A stretch of DNA of 12,209 bases from Candidatus Moranbacteria bacterium CG_4_9_14_3_um_filter_45_14. GTDB taxonomy: Bacteria; Patescibacteriota; Minisyncoccia; Moranbacterales; UBA1568. Positions 5,888 through 12,209 of this stretch are shown piece by piece. The notes beneath the pieces were generated by a model, which saw only the letters and a list, made by a program, of their open reading frames with translations, did not search any database and was not told where the DNA came from. Numbering within the stretch: position 1 is the first letter of the stretch; the number at the start of each line of letters is the position of its first letter. Location of the stretch: positions 23,862 to 36,070 of the forward strand of contig PFVP01000054.1 of assembly GCA_002790675.1 (NCBI GenBank). Reading direction: 5' to 3'. The position numbers were made by a program, and so were the translations under genes.

Positions 5888-6844
5888 TTACACTTTGTAG
5901 TACTGTCTGTACCATTCCACGAAATTTTTCACACCCTCTCCTATACGCGTGGTCGGTTTCCAACCGAGCTTGCGAAGTTTCTTGATATCGGCGACTGTCG
6001 CTACAACATCTCCTGCCGGCAGAGGCATCATTTTTTTCTTCGCAACCTTCCCGACATTCTTTTCGATTGCTCCGATGAATTCCATCAACGTATTTTCTTT
6101 GTCACCGCCGATATTCATCACCCCGTAAGGAAGATCTGCGTCAAGCGTCGTAAGCACACCCGAAACGATATCATCAATATAGGTAAAGTTGCGTGACATC
6201 TTGCCGTAATTATTGACCTCAATAGTCTTCCCGGAAAAAATCTTGTCCGTAAAAAGAAAGAGTGCCATATCCGGTCGACCCCACGGTCCATAGACTGTGA
6301 AAAATCGCAGTCCAGTAGTCGGAAGTTTGTAGACGTGGCTATAGACGTGAGCCAAAAGTTCATCGGCTTTCTTGGTGGCGGCATAAGGAGAAATCGGCGT
6401 ATCGACGCTGTCGCTCTCAGAAAATGGCAGTTTCTTATTGTTGCCATACACCGACGAAGATGAGGCGTACAAAAAATTCTTGATTTTGTATTTCACGGCC
6501 AAATCCAAAAGGCGAACTGTCCCCAGCACATTGACATCTGCATACAGACTGGGGTTCTCGAGCGAATTGCGCACGCCGGCCATCGCCGCAAGATGAACGA
6601 TTTTTTTCGGTCTTTCTTTTTTGAAAACTCTCTCCAGAAATTTCTGATCACGAATATCACCCCGATAGAGCTTGTATTGTTTCTTGTATCCTTTGAGAAT
6701 GACCTTCACACGATCTTCTTTGAGCAACGGATCGTAATAATCATTGAAATTATCGATGAGCACGACCGTATCGCCACGCTCTATCAACCTCTTGGCTGTC
6801 GCACTCCCGATAAACCCCGCCCCGCCGGTAATCAATATTTTCAT
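5888..6844 (-). CDS. UDP-glucuronate 4-epimerase-like NAD-dependent sugar epimerase
   Basis: A 318-residue extended short-chain dehydrogenase. The NAD-binding GGAGFIG motif is at 7-13, followed by the glucuronate-epimerase-like stretch DNFNDYYDPLLKEDR at 31-45. The region HLAAMAGVRNSLENP spans 84-98. Catalytic residues are in ASSSSVYG (127-134) and YAATK (Y154, K158), and the substrate-side motif TGLRFFTVYGPWGRPDMA spans 177-194. These closely match the family that interconverts UDP-glucuronate and UDP-galacturonate (CapI and plant GAE type), so the likely product is UDP-GalA for a surface glycan. GalE-type specificity is less likely given the GRPDMA region. The protein is slightly shorter than the usual 330-340 residues. 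Its ATG overlaps the stop of the preceding glycosyltransferase by 4 nt (ATGA), implying translational coupling; the membrane-protein gene follows after 21 nt. Confidence 0.9.
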   Translation of the reverse strand: MKILITGGAGFIGSATAKRLIERGDTVVLIDNFNDYYDPLLKEDRVKVILKGYKKQYKLYRGDIRDQKFLERVFKKERPKKIVHLAAMAGVRNSLENPSLYADVNVLGTVRLLDLAVKYKIKNFLYASSSSVYGNNKKLPFSESDSVDTPISPYAATKKADELLAHVYSHVYKLPTTGLRFFTVYGPWGRPDMALFLFTDKIFSGKTIEVNNYGKMSRNFTYIDDIVSGVLTTLDADLPYGVMNIGGDKENTLMEFIGAIEKNVGKVAKKKMMPLPAGDVVATVADIKKLRKLGWKPTTRIGEGVKNFVEWYRQYYKV

Positions 6845-8013
6845 AGTATTTTCTTTTTTAAATAGTCATAGTAGAGAGCATCGTTCGCGTGTGTCGTCGT
6901 GTATTTCTTCAACACCGTTTCGCGAGCTCGTTGCCCCATCCTCTTTCTCGCGTCAGTATTCTCTATTAAATAAGAAATTTTTGCAACCCATTCTTCCGTC
7001 GTTCCTGCGACAAGACCATCAACACCGTCCGTGATAGCCGTTCTGAACGTTCCTGTTGCAGAGGCTACTGTCGGTACAGAAAAAAGCCCTGCTTCGAACC
7101 ATTTCAATTCTGATTTCGATTCACAAAACGGATTACCGATTTCGAGTGGAGCGAGATTGATATCCATATTCGCTACCGTAGCAAAATATTTTTTCCGAGG
7201 AAGAAACGGCACCCGGATGATTCTTTCCCGGAAACGATTGAGTGTATCTTCGGTATCAAGCGGTCCGGCGAGAATCAGTCGCATCTGCGGATACTTCCCA
7301 AAGAGCGCCACAAGCGCATCGGTAATGGTCGCGAAATCTTTGTTATGACTCGGTGTACCGCTCAGATAGGATATTTTCACGACAGACGCATCTTTGCTCA
7401 CCTTTGAAAGAATCTCTTCAGCGGATGAGACATCTTCCTGGGAAAGCTTATTCTGCACTACGAACACCTGTTTACCTCTTTCGCGTAACTTGTCAGCAAG
7501 GAAAGAAGTGCTCGTCGTACATACTCTTACATACGGATCGGCAAGAATTTCTCCCCCCACGCCATTTTCATACAACTTTCTTTCAAATGTATTCATCTTC
7601 TGAAAATAATCCATATGTTTCAAAAATTCTTTGTCGTAAACAAGATCATCGGTCTCGAAAATAATTTCTTTCCTCAATAATTTTATTTTTTCAATCAATC
7701 TGGCGACGCTTGGTGTAAAAAGTACTCGATGAAAAATAAAAACAGAAAAATGATCGGCATACGTAACAAGAAAAGGATTATCCTGAACGGTTGCAGAGCA
7801 GGAGAAACCATTGAGGGTAAGTTCCTCTGCGATATGCACTGTCCGATATCGCGCGCTGTCTCCCACTCCGCCCGTGATGAACAAGATATCTCCCGGATGA
7901 ACACGACTGAAAAGTGCCAGAAATGATGTCGTGATACGTCGCCCTCCACGGAACAAACCATCTCGTTTGAGTGTCTGCCAGGCCTTGCCGATTTTTATAA
8001 GAAGCAGTTTCAT
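6841..8013 (-). CDS. GT4-like glycosyltransferase
   Basis: A 390-residue protein with the two-Rossmann GT-B layout. The N-terminal half carries a basic region (16-27) and PGDILFITGGVGDSARYR (40-57). An ETDDLVYD motif lies at 120-127, which I associate with a GT4-like subgroup in surface-polysaccharide clusters. The C-terminal nucleotide-sugar half has YLSGTPSHNKDF (216-227), RLILAGPLD (245-253), and an EX7E-like segment ESKSELKWFEAGLFSVPTVAS (298-318) with E307 at the donor site. It probably adds a sugar to a lipid-linked glycan at the cytoplasmic membrane face; donor and acceptor cannot be told. The ATG at 8013 lies 2 nt after the stop of the upstream glycosyltransferase. An ATG at 8076 would overlap that gene and add 21 unlike residues, so it is rejected. 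Confidence 0.86.
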   Translation of the reverse strand: MKLLLIKIGKAWQTLKRDGLFRGGRRITTSFLALFSRVHPGDILFITGGVGDSARYRTVHIAEELTLNGFSCSATVQDNPFLVTYADHFSVFIFHRVLFTPSVARLIEKIKLLRKEIIFETDDLVYDKEFLKHMDYFQKMNTFERKLYENGVGGEILADPYVRVCTTSTSFLADKLRERGKQVFVVQNKLSQEDVSSAEEILSKVSKDASVVKISYLSGTPSHNKDFATITDALVALFGKYPQMRLILAGPLDTEDTLNRFRERIIRVPFLPRKKYFATVANMDINLAPLEIGNPFCESKSELKWFEAGLFSVPTVASATGTFRTAITDGVDGLVAGTTEEWVAKISYLIENTDARKRMGQRARETVLKKYTTTHANDALYYDYLKKKIL

Positions 8014-8015
8014 TG

Positions 8016-9206
8016 TCAATTTTCTCTGATGATTTCTTGATACAGTTTTTCCAATTTTTCCGCCGATGCTTCCCAACTGAACAGTTCCGCCCGACGCCGA
8101 TTGATAACTCCTTTTGCTTCACGCAATTCTCGAGAGATGACGAGCTTCATAATGGCTTGCGCTAGACTTTCCGGAGTCGTATCATCGGCATAGATACCGC
8201 CATCATCCAGATATTTGCGATTATTCTTTGTATCAAAACACACAACCGGCAATCCTGCCCCCATATATTGAAGCATTTTTCCGCTCGCTTGTCGCGTACT
8301 TGATTCCTTGGGATCAACTCCGATATCACTCATTCGGAGGACTTTTGGTAACGCAAAATAAGGAAGCGGACTGATAATAGTCACGTGTTTTTTAAAAATA
8401 TCCTGCTTCAGATAGACGGCTATCTGATCCACCGGAAATCCAGCAATGACGAAATGCACCTCCTCGCTCGATTGCGCACAAATGAGCGGTATCGCCTCAA
8501 GCAGAAGCGTAATTCCCTTGTTGGCGATAAGCGCTCCTGTATACGTAATGATAATCTGATCCTTCGGGATATGAAAAGTATCACGGAGAACGGTGACAGA
8601 TGGAAGATTCTCAAACATCGAAAGTCGCGTACCATCAAGGAGGATGTGTGCCGGATGCTCCCTCGGAATCGTGTTTATTCTCTCGACATTGTCCCACGAA
8701 CTCGCGACTGTCCGCTCTCCCAATCCATCGATCCAATGTTCGATCATTTCAAAAAATCTCTGCATCGGGGTGGCACGCAGATAGCTGTGTGAGACCATCT
8801 CTTTGGTCAGACTCCCGTGAAAATCAGCGACCAATCTCATATTCCTCCAAAAAAGCGCTCTTTTGACGATGAACCCGATGAGCACTCCTTCATGCAGATG
8901 GCCGTGGATAATATCCGGCTTCCAAGTACGTGCGAGATGGAACGTTTTGCGGATAAGCATCAGATCCAAAAAGATTTTCTGCCAATCAGGTCCCGCCTCA
9001 AGTTTCTTGTACCAGAAAAGCAGACGCCTGATACGACGCACATCAATATGACTGTTGAGGCTTGCAGGGAAATCTTGTCCGATATGATACGTCGCGATTG
9101 TCACCTCGATCCCACGCTTTTCGAGTGCCAATGCTTCTTCCAAAATACGGATATGTGTACCACGATCAGAGAAGAACGGGGTAGGAGCAACAACAAGAAC
9201 TTTCAT
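8016..9206 (-). CDS. GT4 family glycosyltransferase
   Basis: A 396-residue GT-B glycosyltransferase. Its N-terminus MKVLVVAPTPFFSDRGTHIR has the Gly-containing loop typical of GT4 acceptor domains. HGHLHEG (101-107) and DFHGSLTKEM (128-137) belong to the first Rossmann half. The donor-binding half begins at YTGALIANKGI (222-232) and holds VIAGFP (253-258), DIGVDPK (294-300) and SGKMLQYMGAGLPVV (308-322), the GT4 donor-site region, with a Lys-Met-Leu-Gln-Tyr variant in place of the second Glu of EX7E. That variant occurs in active GT4 enzymes, so loss of activity is not implied. It is the first gene of the four-gene minus-strand glycan operon. A TATAAC hexamer (9215-9220) only about 9 nt upstream suggests a very short or absent leader. 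Donor, acceptor and linkage are unknown. Confidence 0.9.
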   Translation of the reverse strand: MKVLVVAPTPFFSDRGTHIRILEEALALEKRGIEVTIATYHIGQDFPASLNSHIDVRRIRRLLFWYKKLEAGPDWQKIFLDLMLIRKTFHLARTWKPDIIHGHLHEGVLIGFIVKRALFWRNMRLVADFHGSLTKEMVSHSYLRATPMQRFFEMIEHWIDGLGERTVASSWDNVERINTIPREHPAHILLDGTRLSMFENLPSVTVLRDTFHIPKDQIIITYTGALIANKGITLLLEAIPLICAQSSEEVHFVIAGFPVDQIAVYLKQDIFKKHVTIISPLPYFALPKVLRMSDIGVDPKESSTRQASGKMLQYMGAGLPVVCFDTKNNRKYLDDGGIYADDTTPESLAQAIMKLVISRELREAKGVINRRRAELFSWEASAEKLEKLYQEIIREN

Positions 9207-9214
9207 AAAAAATA

Positions 9215-9220
9215 GTTATA
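9215..9220 (-). promoter_or_regulatory. Possible -10 element of the minus-strand glycan operon
   Basis: TATAAC on the minus strand (5 of 6 consensus) lies 9-14 nt before the ATG at 9206. The expected start point is about 9208, which would make the message nearly leaderless. No good -35 is seen at 16-18 bp upstream. The rest of the 226-bp divergent gap (9207-9432) holds the inverted repeat at 9286-9406 and no open frame that I can support. Confidence 0.3.
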
Positions 9221-9285
9221 ATTCATCACAGAAAAACAGAGAAATTCCTTGTTCAATTGTAAACGTATTCGCAGAGCTTTGCAAA

Positions 9286-9406
9286 CCCCGACACCAATTG
9301 AACTTACTCTTGTAAAATATCCACGTTTTTAATGAGTGTCTTTTTTGGAGTAAAAACTGAGTAAGATTTTATGTTCATTATACTAATAGTTCAATTGGTG
9401 TTGGGG
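9286..9406. repeat. MITE-like element with 19-bp terminal inverted repeats
   Basis: The left arm CCCCGACACCAATTGAACT (9286-9304) and the right arm (9388-9406) are inverted copies identical at 18 of 19 positions; the single difference is G versus A at position 5. They enclose 83 bp of AT-rich DNA without a coding frame. The hexamer GCAAAC occurs at both outer boundaries (9281-9286 and 9406-9411), as a target-site duplication would; if so, the element proper is 9287-9405. Size, arms and flanking repeat fit a miniature inverted-repeat transposable element, but no transposase or second copy is in the window. Alternatively it is a large operator controlling the two divergent glycan operons. A partial arm, GTTCAATTG, also occurs at 9251-9259. 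Confidence 0.65.
9379..9384 (+). promoter_or_regulatory. Possible -10 element inside the inverted-repeat element, reading rightward
   Basis: TATACT (5 of 6 consensus) lies just inside the right arm of the inverted repeat, about 50 nt before the plus-strand glycosyltransferase. A start near 9391 would give a conventional leader. No convincing -35 accompanies it. Confidence 0.25.
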
Positions 9407-9424
9407 CAAACACCATTCTTATTG

Positions 9425-9430
9425 TATACT
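9425..9430 (+). promoter_or_regulatory. Possible -10 element immediately before the GT-C gene
   Basis: TATACT lies 3 nt before the first ATG (9433), with a weak TTGGGG -35 (9401-9406) at an 18-bp spacing. Its start point would be about 9437, which excludes the ATG at 9433 and would make translation from 9439 or 9442 leaderless. Which of the two TATACT hexamers is used is unknown. Confidence 0.3.
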
Positions 9431-9432
9431 AT

Positions 9433-11241
9433 ATGTATATGATGAAATTCTTTTCTCGCATAGAAAAATCCGATACTTGGCTCGTTCTCTTCGGACTGTC
9501 TTTTGTCTCGTTCGGTTGGTTTGTTTTTTTACTTGCTCTCAGTGGCACATTCTTCGCGCCACTTATCCTTTCCGGAGCACTCTTGACTCTCATAGTCCTT
9601 CTTTTCACCGGTACCGCCTATTTCCTCCGTACAACGATTGATTTCAAAATCGCTATTTTCGTCGCATTCTCCATAGCTCTGCTTATCGGTTTTTTCACCG
9701 TACCAACGATTTTTTCCGGTCGCGACCAAGGATCCATCAGCGAAGCAGCTTTTCGTCTGGCACAAAACGGTCACTTGGCTTTTTCCACTTTGGCAAGCGA
9801 AAGTTTTTTCCAAATTTATGGTAAAGGCAAAGCTTTGAATTTCCCTGGATTCGCTTACACAGAAACAGGCGATCTCATCACGCAATTTCCTCTTGGCTAT
9901 ACTTCCTGGCTGGCCTCCTTCATTTCTCTCTTCGGCCTGTACGGTGTCGTCATCGGCAACGGTATCCTTTTGTTCCTCTTCCTTCTGACACTCTACGCTC
10001 TCTTGCGAAGATTTACTCATCCTTTCTATGCATTCTTCGGGCTCGCCCTCGCCATATTCTCTTTCCTCCCGACCTGGTTCGCCAAAGTCACTTTGAGTGA
10101 GAACTTCGCGCTCTTTCTTTTCGTTTTTCTCGTTTGGAACCTCATTCTTTTTCTTCAAGAAGGAAAACCCCTCTTTTATACAGGGATATTTCTCTCTGGT
10201 GGCTTACTCGCTTTTACACGCATAGAAGGATTTGCCTTTCTCCTTCTAGCTTTCGTCATCCTGCTCTTCCATAAACAAGCTCACTCTTTATGGAAAACAT
10301 ATCCGTGGAAGAGCATCATCTTTCCCGGTCTCCTTTTCCTTTTTATCTTCTTACGAGATTTCTACATCAATCTCCCCTATTACAAAGTGATCGGCAAAGC
10401 ACTGATCAAATTTCTTCATCAATTGGACACGGGCTCTGTCGTGGGCGATTTGAGCGGTACCGGCAGTTCATTCACGCTCGGATCAGTTCTCTTCCTCTAC
10501 GGTCTGCTCGTATTGTTTGTCCTAGGCTTTTTCGGTATACTTATTTTCATCAAAGAAAAACGTTTCATAGCATTGCTCCCTGCTTTCATCGCTTTACCGA
10601 CTTTCCTGTATCTCGTTGATCCCAATATTTCGCTCGATCATCCGTGGATGCTCAGACGCTATTTATTTTCTCTCTTCCCCACGCTCCTTTTCTCGTCCAT
10701 AGTAGGCGTAGCTCTGATTTTTACGAAAGAGAAAACATTTCCAATTGACAGACCAAAAGGAAAACGACTTTTTCTCGTCAGTATTCTCTTCTTCGCTCTT
10801 CTTGTTTTGCAATACCCCGCTTTCCGTTATGGGATATCATTCGCAGAAAATCGCGGGCTCAAAGAACAAATCATCACTTTCGGTCAGGAATTCTCCGATA
10901 CCGATCTTGTCTTGGTCGATCGCAATGTGACCGGCGATGGTTTTGCTCTCCTGACAGGACCGGCTCAATATCTCGCTGGGAAAAATATGGTCTATTTCTT
11001 CAATCCGGATGATCTCGCTTCCATCGACCTCTCCCCTTTCGCACACATCTATCTCCTCGTGCCAGAAGAAAATCAAGCCCGCTATGTTTCTGTATTCGGC
11101 GATCATCTCGTTTTTAAAAAGAGAGTCATATTCACAAATGAGCAAATCGAGTATAATTCCCTAGGAGATGACACTTCCTTCCTCGGATTTCCGAAAAAGA
11201 TTTTTAAGGAAACGCACAATTACTTATTCCAAATAGACTGA
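9433..11241 (+). CDS. GT-C family polytopic membrane glycosyltransferase (PMT/ArnT-like)
   Basis: A 602-residue protein with about a dozen hydrophobic segments between residues 17 and 460 and a soluble C-terminal part of about 140 residues. GRDQGSISEAAFRLAQNG (97-114) follows the second hydrophobic block. An acidic residue in the first large extracytoplasmic loop, here D98, is the catalytic hallmark of GT-C enzymes, which use polyprenyl-phosphate sugars. QFPLGYTSWLASF (151-163) also recalls the PMT/ArnT/GT39 group. Its likely role is to transfer a sugar from a lipid carrier to a protein or glycan outside the membrane. In-frame ATGs at 9433, 9439 and 9442 are equally plausible starts; none has a Shine-Dalgarno. 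It is divergent from the GT4/epimerase operon and is followed after 1 nt by a membrane-anchored extracytoplasmic protein, which may be its substrate or partner. Confidence 0.85.
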   Translation: MYMMKFFSRIEKSDTWLVLFGLSFVSFGWFVFLLALSGTFFAPLILSGALLTLIVLLFTGTAYFLRTTIDFKIAIFVAFSIALLIGFFTVPTIFSGRDQGSISEAAFRLAQNGHLAFSTLASESFFQIYGKGKALNFPGFAYTETGDLITQFPLGYTSWLASFISLFGLYGVVIGNGILLFLFLLTLYALLRRFTHPFYAFFGLALAIFSFLPTWFAKVTLSENFALFLFVFLVWNLILFLQEGKPLFYTGIFLSGGLLAFTRIEGFAFLLLAFVILLFHKQAHSLWKTYPWKSIIFPGLLFLFIFLRDFYINLPYYKVIGKALIKFLHQLDTGSVVGDLSGTGSSFTLGSVLFLYGLLVLFVLGFFGILIFIKEKRFIALLPAFIALPTFLYLVDPNISLDHPWMLRRYLFSLFPTLLFSSIVGVALIFTKEKTFPIDRPKGKRLFLVSILFFALLVLQYPAFRYGISFAENRGLKEQIITFGQEFSDTDLVLVDRNVTGDGFALLTGPAQYLAGKNMVYFFNPDDLASIDLSPFAHIYLLVPEENQARYVSVFGDHLVFKKRVIFTNEQIEYNSLGDDTSFLGFPKKIFKETHNYLFQID

Positions 11242-11242
11242 A

Positions 11243-12209
11243 ATGTTCCAACTTCCTCTCGCTATTCCTCCTCATCTCAAGCGTTCTTACCGCATAGCTC
11301 GCGTGTTTTTGTATGTCTTCTTCATTGCTGGCACCAGTCTCTTCCTCGTGCAGACATTTTTCCCGACACTGACTTTTTCCTTCAATTTTCGCACACCGAG
11401 TTCGAGCAAGAATTCTCTCCTCGATCCACATTCCGATAAGGATATTCCTGCGACCAATGGAAAAATCACACAAAACGAAATGTTCATCACTACTGCCAGT
11501 GCCATCGGGGAATTTTCCTTGGCCGATATTTCTTTTTCGCTGGAAAAAAAATCGGCTCTCCCAAATACTCTCGAGGTGACACTCAAACGTTCTTACCGGA
11601 GTTTTTTCCTCCCAACCGGTGTTCCTCTCACGAACTTTCCCGAAGAATCGCTCTACAGAGTCGATGATACGTATTATGCCCTCCGCGATGGCACTCTCTA
11701 TCCCTTTGTCAGCGATAATGCCTATCTTTCGCGTTATCCGGATACTTTCGCTATCGATGAGAGCCGAGATTTTCTTGCTAACCATCTTGTATCCGAAGAG
11801 TGGATCGGTTATCGTGTCGGCTCTCTCGTTTCTTTCGCTGATGGCGTTTTCCTTATCGTCAGTGAAACGGAAATGCGTCCTTTCGGAAGCCCGGAGATAC
11901 TCCTGGCACTCGGGTATCGATTCGAAGATGTCCGTCCGGCGAGCGAAGAAGAAATCGGCATTTACAAACGTGGCAGGATCATCCTCATCGGCACACAGCA
12001 TCCCGACGGCACGCTCCTCCTCGATACTGATACCAATACCTATTATCTCATCGAGGATAATCTCAAGCACCCGCTTGAAAGCGGAGACTATCGTAATTTC
12101 ATCAGAAGCAAGCAGACTCCGATCGTCGTTTCTTCGAAAGCAAGCGAGGAAGAAGCAAAGTGTACATTCGAGCCGGGATTGTTCGGCCAATCATTTTCCT
12201 GTCAAACCG
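11243..12209 (+). CDS. Membrane-anchored extracytoplasmic protein with internal repeats (partial)
   Basis: Only the first 322 residues are in the window; the frame is open to the right edge. A basic N-terminus (HLKRSYRIAR) and one hydrophobic segment at about 20-40 indicate a signal anchor with the rest outside the cell. A Ser- and Asn-rich linker follows (50-75). From about residue 138 there are three related stretches of the form Tyr-Tyr-x-Leu, spacer, Pro, Ser, hydrophobic: around 143-165 (TYYALRDGTLYPFVSDNAY), 202-245 (VFLIVSETEMRPF, GYRFEDV, EEIGIYKRG) and 267-287 (YYLIEDNLKHPLES). I associate this repeat with secreted Patescibacteria proteins of unknown function. Two cysteines (307, 320) lie near the edge. 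The ATG comes 1 nt after the upstream stop (TGAAATG), so it is translationally coupled to the GT-C gene and may be a surface protein modified by it. No enzyme motif is seen. Confidence 0.8.
   Translation, partial: MFQLPLAIPPHLKRSYRIARVFLYVFFIAGTSLFLVQTFFPTLTFSFNFRTPSSSKNSLLDPHSDKDIPATNGKITQNEMFITTASAIGEFSLADISFSLEKKSALPNTLEVTLKRSYRSFFLPTGVPLTNFPEESLYRVDDTYYALRDGTLYPFVSDNAYLSRYPDTFAIDESRDFLANHLVSEEWIGYRVGSLVSFADGVFLIVSETEMRPFGSPEILLALGYRFEDVRPASEEEIGIYKRGRIILIGTQHPDGTLLLDTDTNTYYLIEDNLKHPLESGDYRNFIRSKQTPIVVSSKASEEEAKCTFEPGLFGQSFSCQT

Noticed and set aside
9251..9259. GTTCAATTG as a third arm of the divergent-region repeat
   Set aside because: Only 9 bases match, centred on the common palindrome CAATTG; this is too little to call another repeat copy, though it was noted beside the element.
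9529..10158. A 209-codon minus-strand frame inside the GT-C gene
   Set aside because: Its Glu/Lys/Ser-rich composition is the mirror of Phe/Leu/Ser codons for membrane segments; it has no start context or domain.
11204..12190. A 328-codon open frame on the minus strand
   Set aside because: It is antisense to the right-hand partial gene. The plus-strand product has a signal anchor, internal repeats and tight coupling to the upstream gene, while the antisense product is a low-complexity Glu/Arg/Ile mixture.

Overview
The window looks like chromosomal DNA from a small-genome bacterium, most likely a member of the Candidate Phyla Radiation (Patescibacteria). This is an inference from three things. 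The mixture is housekeeping genes beside envelope-glycan genes of low family similarity. A secreted protein carries a short repeat that I associate with that group. Most start codons lack a clear Shine-Dalgarno sequence. TGA is used as a genuine stop (ends at 8016, 6841 and 11241), which argues against the TGA=Gly code of Gracilibacteria and Absconditabacteria. I see no transposase, CRISPR array, tRNA or rRNA.

Layout. Positions 1-4475 hold a minus-strand run, in transcription order: dnaJ, a small response regulator, recJ, a type-1 RNase H, and the N-terminal part of an HlyD-type membrane-fusion protein that runs off the left edge. Positions 4476-4798 are the dnaJ control region. It has a CIRCE operator (HrcA target) overlapping a good sigma70-type promoter, then a leader of about 250 nt that can fold into a long imperfect rod (4540-4687). 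Positions 4799-9206 hold a second minus-strand operon: two GT4-like glycosyltransferases, a UDP-glucuronate 4-epimerase-like enzyme and a multi-pass membrane protein of unknown role. The genes are 2 nt apart, overlapping by 4 nt, or 21 nt apart. Positions 9207-9432 are a divergent intergenic region with 19-bp near-perfect inverted repeats about 120 bp end to end, resembling a MITE. Positions 9433-12209 are a plus-strand pair: a GT-C polytopic membrane glycosyltransferase, then, after 1 nt, a membrane-anchored extracytoplasmic protein with internal repeats that is cut by the right edge.

How it fits together. The centre and right look like a surface-glycan locus. The epimerase would supply UDP-galacturonate, cytoplasmic GT4 enzymes would build the glycan, and the GT-C enzyme would transfer sugar from a lipid carrier outside the membrane, perhaps to the adjacent surface protein. 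The left part is protein quality control (DnaJ under heat-shock control) and DNA maintenance (RecJ, RNase H). The points most worth a second look are the structured dnaJ leader with its CIRCE promoter, the MITE-like inverted repeat between the divergent glycan operons, and a response regulator that has lost its phospho-acceptor aspartate.
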